In this document: piece by piece, positions 59,894-64,000 of the stretch
Layout of the letters: the number at the start of each line of letters is the position of its first letter
Numbering within the stretch: position 1 is the first letter of the stretch
NCBI RefSeq assembly: GCF_010093535.1
Contig: NW_022985206.1
Location: 379,518 to 443,517, forward strand
Length of the DNA: 64,000 nt
Origin: Lindgomyces ingoldianus
Lineage: Eukaryota; Ascomycota; Dothideomycetes; Pleosporales; Lindgomycetaceae
Direction of reading: 5' to 3'
Made by a program: the position numbers and the translations under genes
The notes under the pieces: generated by a model
The model's database searches: none
Told to the model about the DNA's origin: nothing
What the model saw: the letters and a program-made list of their open reading frames with translations, nothing else

Positions 59894-62800
59894 ATGCCAC
59901 AGCTACTCGCCCCAGACCTCGGCGAGTCGTCGAGGAGTAGAAGTAGACAGCGAGCGCGGACCGAGGCGAACGAACATCGTAGCATGTGGGATCGGCTAAG
60001 TCTGCAAAAAATTGGTAGTTGGTTGAAGAGGGATGAGGAGGAGCCGCCTCCAGGTGCATTGGGCGAGAAGCATGGCCGGCAGACAGACGATGAGAATAAG
60101 GAGAATGGACGGCCACATTCGAGTGGAGAGCATGGGCATGGACTTGGGCGGCCATCGGGGTTGCTGGGGAGGAGGAGTAGCAGGAGAGTCGTTCCTGGAC
60201 TGCCCAGACCGCTGACGTTCAAGAGGATGAACTCCGAGAAGAGGGAGAAGCTGCTTCCCGTGCCGATAGACCCCGAGCAGAGGCGAGCCGCGTCAGTGGA
60301 CCGAAGAGGATCGAATGCCCTCGCGCTGAAGCGGACGCTGTCGCCACCAACCATAAACGTACCTTCGAGTTCCGCGCCTGATGTTCTAAGTCTACACACA
60401 AGTGAGAAGGAGCAGAAGCCAACAATTGGGGGAGGGGAGGGCTCCAATATACCAGCGGGTGCGAGGCAGGTGGATTACCGCATGGAAGAGAGTATAGACT
60501 ACTTGACTGCTGGAGAGCCACCCCCACTCTCCCTCGCAGGGGACTCCTTCTACGAAAATGGCTCCCAACGCTCCTCGTCTGACATTGACGAGCTGTTGCT
60601 GCAGGAGGAACTAGAGGCGAAATGGATACTGAACCTCAGCATGCATTTCCGCGACATGTCCGACCGAGAAAAGTTCTTCATCACGTATGCGGAAGAGCCG
60701 AACAAGTGGAGGAGAGTCACAGTGTCCTGTGACTACCGCGAGATCACCCCCGATTCTCTCGAAGCCGATCTAAAGAGCCTTCACTACCAACGAGACAAAT
60801 GTTCGAGGATATATGAGGCCATCCGCGACTCACTCCCTGATATCCAGTTTTACGACACCGTCACCAATCTCAAGCTCCAAACCGCAGATGGACGTCTCCA
60901 TGTACATGTTACCGAGGATGTCAATGAAATCATTCCATATCCGCCATTGTCCGCCCTTGACCATCTTGATTGCAAGAAATTTAAGGAGAACGCTGTCAGC
61001 TTCGATTCCCATATCTCAGGGTTTGTATATAAGGTTTCTGTGCAGAACAAGGTATATATCAAGAAGGAGATTCCAGGTCCAGATGCTGTCGAGGAGTTTC
61101 TCTACGAGATCAATGCCCTGTATAACTTGAGAGACTCAAAGTCGGTCATCAAGTTTGAAGGCATCATTGTTGATGACAAGAGTGGACTCATCAAAGGTCT
61201 GCTGATCAGCTACGCGGAACAAGGTGCTCTTGTGGACCTCATCTACGACGACAAGGGCACAGACCGACTGCTATGGGAACGACGTGAGAAGTGGGCACGA
61301 CAGATTGTGGAAGGTCTGTCAGAAATTCACGAGGCTGGGTTTGTGCAAGGCGACTTCACGCTGTCAAACATCGTTATTGATCACAATGACGATGCCAAGA
61401 TCATTGACATCAATCGCCGTGGCTGTCCTGTTGGTTGGGAACCGCCTGAGCTTGCGAGGCTCATTGAGAGCGGCCAACGGATATCTATCTACATTGGGGT
61501 CAAGTCTGATATCTTCCAGCTCGGTATGGTGCTTTGGGCCCTCGCAAACCAACAAGATGAACCGGAGCGCGAAGAACGCCCAATCGCCCGATCATTCTCA
61601 AGGTCAGATACTGTTCCTGCATATTTCCGCGATATTGTGACAGCATGTCTCAGCGACTCTCCACGAGAAAGGCCAGCGGCGAAGGACATGCTAAGGCAAT
61701 TCCCTGATCCATCGACTGAGCGCACCCGACTCATGACAGAATCACGACAAAGCGTCTCAACCCACCGATCCGACAAGGAATATATCGACCCCGCAACCGC
61801 AGTCGATTTAGATGATATCACAAAGCACCGCCAGCGGTCTCGCTCATCCTTTTCTAATGTCAACATGCCATCTACTGAATACATTGGCTCAAGCGGGTCT
61901 TACATTCTCCCCAATGCCACCCGTGGCCGCTCTCCTGGCCTCCGCAGTCCGAGCCGTAACCGACGGTCTTCCTGCTCGCCCTACCCCGCTCCTCGGTCAA
62001 TAATGTCTCTCGATGACAGCGAACTCGAAAACGAACTTGCGAGTCTACCTGCTAGTCGCGAAACCAGATGGGAACAAGTTTATGTCGACGGTGACACCAG
62101 GCTTGTGCAGAGAGGTAGTCTTGGCATCGAAGCGCATGATTTCGCGACCCAGGAACCGAAGGATGTCTGTATCACAACGCCGCCAGGAGAACTCGAGAAC
62201 TCGTTGGTGGGAAGTAAGAAGAGCGACGATACCCCCCTAAGTCTGTCTACAGTTGCGGAATTGCAGCCGCCTCAGTCACAGCCGCTACCAATGAATAATA
62301 CGAACGAGGGAGGAGCAACGAGTGAAGGGGAGAAATTGGGCCATCATAGACATCCGTCGAGCAAAGCATCGTTCTCCGACCGCGTCCATAACCTAGTTCA
62401 ATCCGACGACACTAAAATGACGAACACGCTCGCAGATCTGGAAAACGAAATCGCTATGGATGCAAGTGTGGCGAGTAGTCTTGCACCCAGTCGCGTTGGA
62501 ACGGGATTCTCGATTGAGGGGCTGCCACTTGGGTATGGCTCGCCGCTGCATCAAGACTCTGGGTTCGACGAACCGCAACGCGTGAGCTACGAAGCAGAGC
62601 GCATACGACAGAGTTTGGAAAATAAGATGACTGAGCTGAATCCCACGAACGGGGCGGACGAAGGTGGTGGAAGGGTTGAAGGAAGGTTATGGGATGAGAA
62701 AGACGGTACGTTGATCGGTGAGGGGGTTCGCGCCAGCGAGCTAGTTATCACACCTGACATTTCGGGTGGAGTGGAGACACAGAGGAATGATGTCGTCGAC

Positions 62801-63031
62801 CTTCAAGAAGAAGAGAGGAGGTTGGAAGAGAAAACGAGCAATACCACGATTCGTCCCCCGAGTATCATGATCCCGGAATTCCATCATGCGGTTCCGAAGG
62901 CGGTAGATACAAGTCCGAGGATCAGTGAAGAGCGTTCGACGGGCCAGGATGAGAGAAATCAGGGTCTCAGGGAGCAAGCACAGTGTCACGCAACCCCTCG
63001 AAGTGTCTTAAATACAACGACAAGCAAGTGA
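59894..63031 (+). CDS. Large protein with atypical protein-kinase domain, 1045 aa
   Basis: A single uninterrupted frame. Residues 1-230 are charged and low-complexity (Arg/Ser/Glu), probably disordered. A folded helical region follows (about 235-370) and then a kinase-like domain (about 375-620). Visible kinase landmarks are VYIKKE with Lys390 in the VAIK position, Glu405 in helix C (EEFLYEINAL), a catalytic-loop equivalent QGDFTLSN with Asp487 and Asn492, Asp505 in IIDINRRG at the DFG position, and EPPE ending at Glu519 for APE. The helix F region (SDIFQLGMVLWAL) and the terminal Arg motif (SPRERPAAKDML) are normal. HRD is VQGD, DFG is DIN and the glycine loop is not recognisable. The key residues for ATP, Mg2+ and catalysis remain, so activity is possible. 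The C-terminal 420 residues are Ser/Glu/Pro-rich and disordered. The substrate is unknown. Confidence 0.85.
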   Translation: MPQLLAPDLGESSRSRSRQRARTEANEHRSMWDRLSLQKIGSWLKRDEEEPPPGALGEKHGRQTDDENKENGRPHSSGEHGHGLGRPSGLLGRRSSRRVVPGLPRPLTFKRMNSEKREKLLPVPIDPEQRRAASVDRRGSNALALKRTLSPPTINVPSSSAPDVLSLHTSEKEQKPTIGGGEGSNIPAGARQVDYRMEESIDYLTAGEPPPLSLAGDSFYENGSQRSSSDIDELLLQEELEAKWILNLSMHFRDMSDREKFFITYAEEPNKWRRVTVSCDYREITPDSLEADLKSLHYQRDKCSRIYEAIRDSLPDIQFYDTVTNLKLQTADGRLHVHVTEDVNEIIPYPPLSALDHLDCKKFKENAVSFDSHISGFVYKVSVQNKVYIKKEIPGPDAVEEFLYEINALYNLRDSKSVIKFEGIIVDDKSGLIKGLLISYAEQGALVDLIYDDKGTDRLLWERREKWARQIVEGLSEIHEAGFVQGDFTLSNIVIDHNDDAKIIDINRRGCPVGWEPPELARLIESGQRISIYIGVKSDIFQLGMVLWALANQQDEPEREERPIARSFSRSDTVPAYFRDIVTACLSDSPRERPAAKDMLRQFPDPSTERTRLMTESRQSVSTHRSDKEYIDPATAVDLDDITKHRQRSRSSFSNVNMPSTEYIGSSGSYILPNATRGRSPGLRSPSRNRRSSCSPYPAPRSIMSLDDSELENELASLPASRETRWEQVYVDGDTRLVQRGSLGIEAHDFATQEPKDVCITTPPGELENSLVGSKKSDDTPLSLSTVAELQPPQSQPLPMNNTNEGGATSEGEKLGHHRHPSSKASFSDRVHNLVQSDDTKMTNTLADLENEIAMDASVASSLAPSRVGTGFSIEGLPLGYGSPLHQDSGFDEPQRVSYEAERIRQSLENKMTELNPTNGADEGGGRVEGRLWDEKDGTLIGEGVRASELVITPDISGGVETQRNDVVDLQEEERRLEEKTSNTTIRPPSIMIPEFHHAVPKAVDTSPRISEERSTGQDERNQGLREQAQCHATPRSVLNTTTSK

Positions 63032-63671
63032 AGGCATGGGATGAATAAGAGCTAAAGGTGAAGAAGGTTGTGTGGTGCTATTCTTCAACTTTCCAGTCTG
63101 GTCTGTCAGTCCGACGGCCTATTATCATTACATCACCCACTATTACAGTTTTTATTACAGTTTTAACTCTTTTAGTTATTCAGAATCAGTTGACGGTCAG
63201 TTTTTCATTCTGTTCTGTGTATGTGTTGGGTTGGATTGGGTTGGGTCTTTCTCAGTCAGAAGCATTGTAAGATTTTCTTGGAGACGGGATGTTACAATCG
63301 AGGTGCGAGCCTCGCATTCACTGTGCGCGTGTGTTCGGTTTGGTTTGGTTTGGGAGGTTTGGATACCAGGATACCATTAACTTACATTAGTCATTCATCT
63401 CTTCTTCTGAAGTTTATGGTCTTTCGTTGCTCATCATTCCCTGTTCTCATGCCAAAGCTAGAAGCCGCTGGTTCTGCTTTGCTTCCTCCTTTCTTCCACA
63501 TCTCCCTACCCCAATCCAGCATCCCTTTGTAGCACAATACTAAAGCATGTTAAAATCCCTATACCCAGTATCCGATCCCAACCGCATTCTCTCTCTTGTC
63601 CCTCTACCTCTCCCTCTCTCTCTATTCCTCCCTCTATTCTTCTCCTCACAAAGACCGGGTCGTATACAAAT
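63032..63671. other. Convergent 3' region
   Basis: It holds the presumed 3' untranslated regions of the kinase gene and of the minus-strand frame entering from the right. Short T/G-rich frames are chance. No repeat is seen apart from GGTTTGGTTTGG-like runs near 63337-63352. Confidence 0.4.
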
Positions 63672-64000
63672 TCACCTCCTAAACCCCAATATATCCCGGT
63701 TCCCGCCCTGCGTTCCTCCACTCATCATGTATTTCCCGCTCTCCCTACCCATGTCCTTATTCCCACTTGGAAGGGTGTATATCCCATTTTCATCACCATC
63801 ATCCCTGTCTTCATGGCTAGCTTCTTTCGTTGCCAGAGATACGAGGGCATTTCCTGCCTTCACTGCCAGTGGTGTTGACAGCGGCATATTACGACCATTT
63901 GAATCTAACATGCCTAAGGCAATATCACCTTCACCATTACCGCCGCCATGATCTCCTAGTCGCGTTGCCCGCGCACGGCGAAGCCGACGCCGGTAAGTAG
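63672..64000 (-). CDS. 3' end of an ORF leaving the window
   Basis: The minus strand is open from the window edge to a TGA at 63674-63672, giving at least 108 codons. The visible part begins with a strongly basic stretch (TYRRRLRRARATRLGDHGGG). It continues Gly/Asp/Asn-rich and ends ILGFRR. A basic stretch followed by a polar disordered tail would suit a cytoplasmic tail after a membrane helix, but no helix is inside the window. No family is recognised. The plus strand is also open here (63547-63951) but is a pyrimidine-rich chance frame. Confidence 0.4.
   Translation of the reverse strand, partial: TYRRRLRRARATRLGDHGGGNGEGDIALGMLDSNGRNMPLSTPLAVKAGNALVSLATKEASHEDRDDGDENGIYTLPSGNKDMGRESGKYMMSGGTQGGNRDILGFRR

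Noticed and set aside
63547..63951. 134-codon plus-strand ORF near the right end
   Set aside because: Pyrimidine-rich Leu/Pro/Ser frame opposite a more protein-like minus-strand frame that is open to the window edge.
1..64000. Secondary-metabolite cluster, CRISPR array or viral insertion
   Set aside because: No synthase, array repeat spacing, reverse transcriptase, capsid or polymerase motif was recognised; methyltransferase and transporter are 8 kb apart without a core enzyme.

Overview
The window reads as nuclear DNA of a filamentous ascomycete (Pezizomycotina, possibly Leotiomycetes, though the class is a guess). Supporting this are short 46-64 nt introns with GTRNGT donors, CTRAY-like branch points and YAG acceptors. 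The gene set is also fungal: a Pim1/Lon-type mitochondrial protease, ribosomal protein eS17, a CAX-type Ca2+/H+ antiporter, a DHA1-type MFS transporter and a small secreted cysteine protein. Nothing looks bacterial or viral.

Layout. 0.5-2.7 kb: a possible tiny three-exon gene and an intact 411-residue hypothetical protein gene. 2.7-27.8 kb: a long gene desert with stop-interrupted coding relics, including a clear SKP1 POZ-domain fossil (20.13-20.39 kb), other unassigned relics and a 2-kb purine-rich strand-asymmetric block (23.8-25.8 kb). 27.8-31.6 kb: more GC-rich sequence with broken or small ORFs. 32.08-35.03 kb: two well-supported spliced genes on the minus strand, eS17 and the antiporter. 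35-39 kb: desert. 39.4-40.3 kb: an intronless SAM-dependent methyltransferase. 40.3-48.2 kb: desert holding a small secreted 4-Cys protein gene (45.16-45.61 kb) and a 662-bp non-autonomous hAT-type transposon (47.04-47.70 kb) with 25-bp inverted repeats and an 8-bp target duplication. 48.24-50.05 kb: a five-exon DHA1 transporter whose reading frame is intact except for one in-frame TAG. 50-53.3 kb: desert. 53.3-56.7 kb: mitochondrial Lon. 59.9-63.0 kb: a 1045-residue protein with an atypical kinase domain. 63.67-64.0 kb: the 3' end of a minus-strand ORF leaving the window.

The genes do not form a pathway or a recognisable cluster. Housekeeping genes (eS17, Lon, antiporter) sit as islands between decayed, transposon-touched DNA. 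The conspicuous features are the degenerate tracts, the hAT-type insertion, the single-nonsense transporter and the isolated secreted protein, a layout typical of gene-poor compartments in plant-associated fungi. I found no convincing new multi-gene system.
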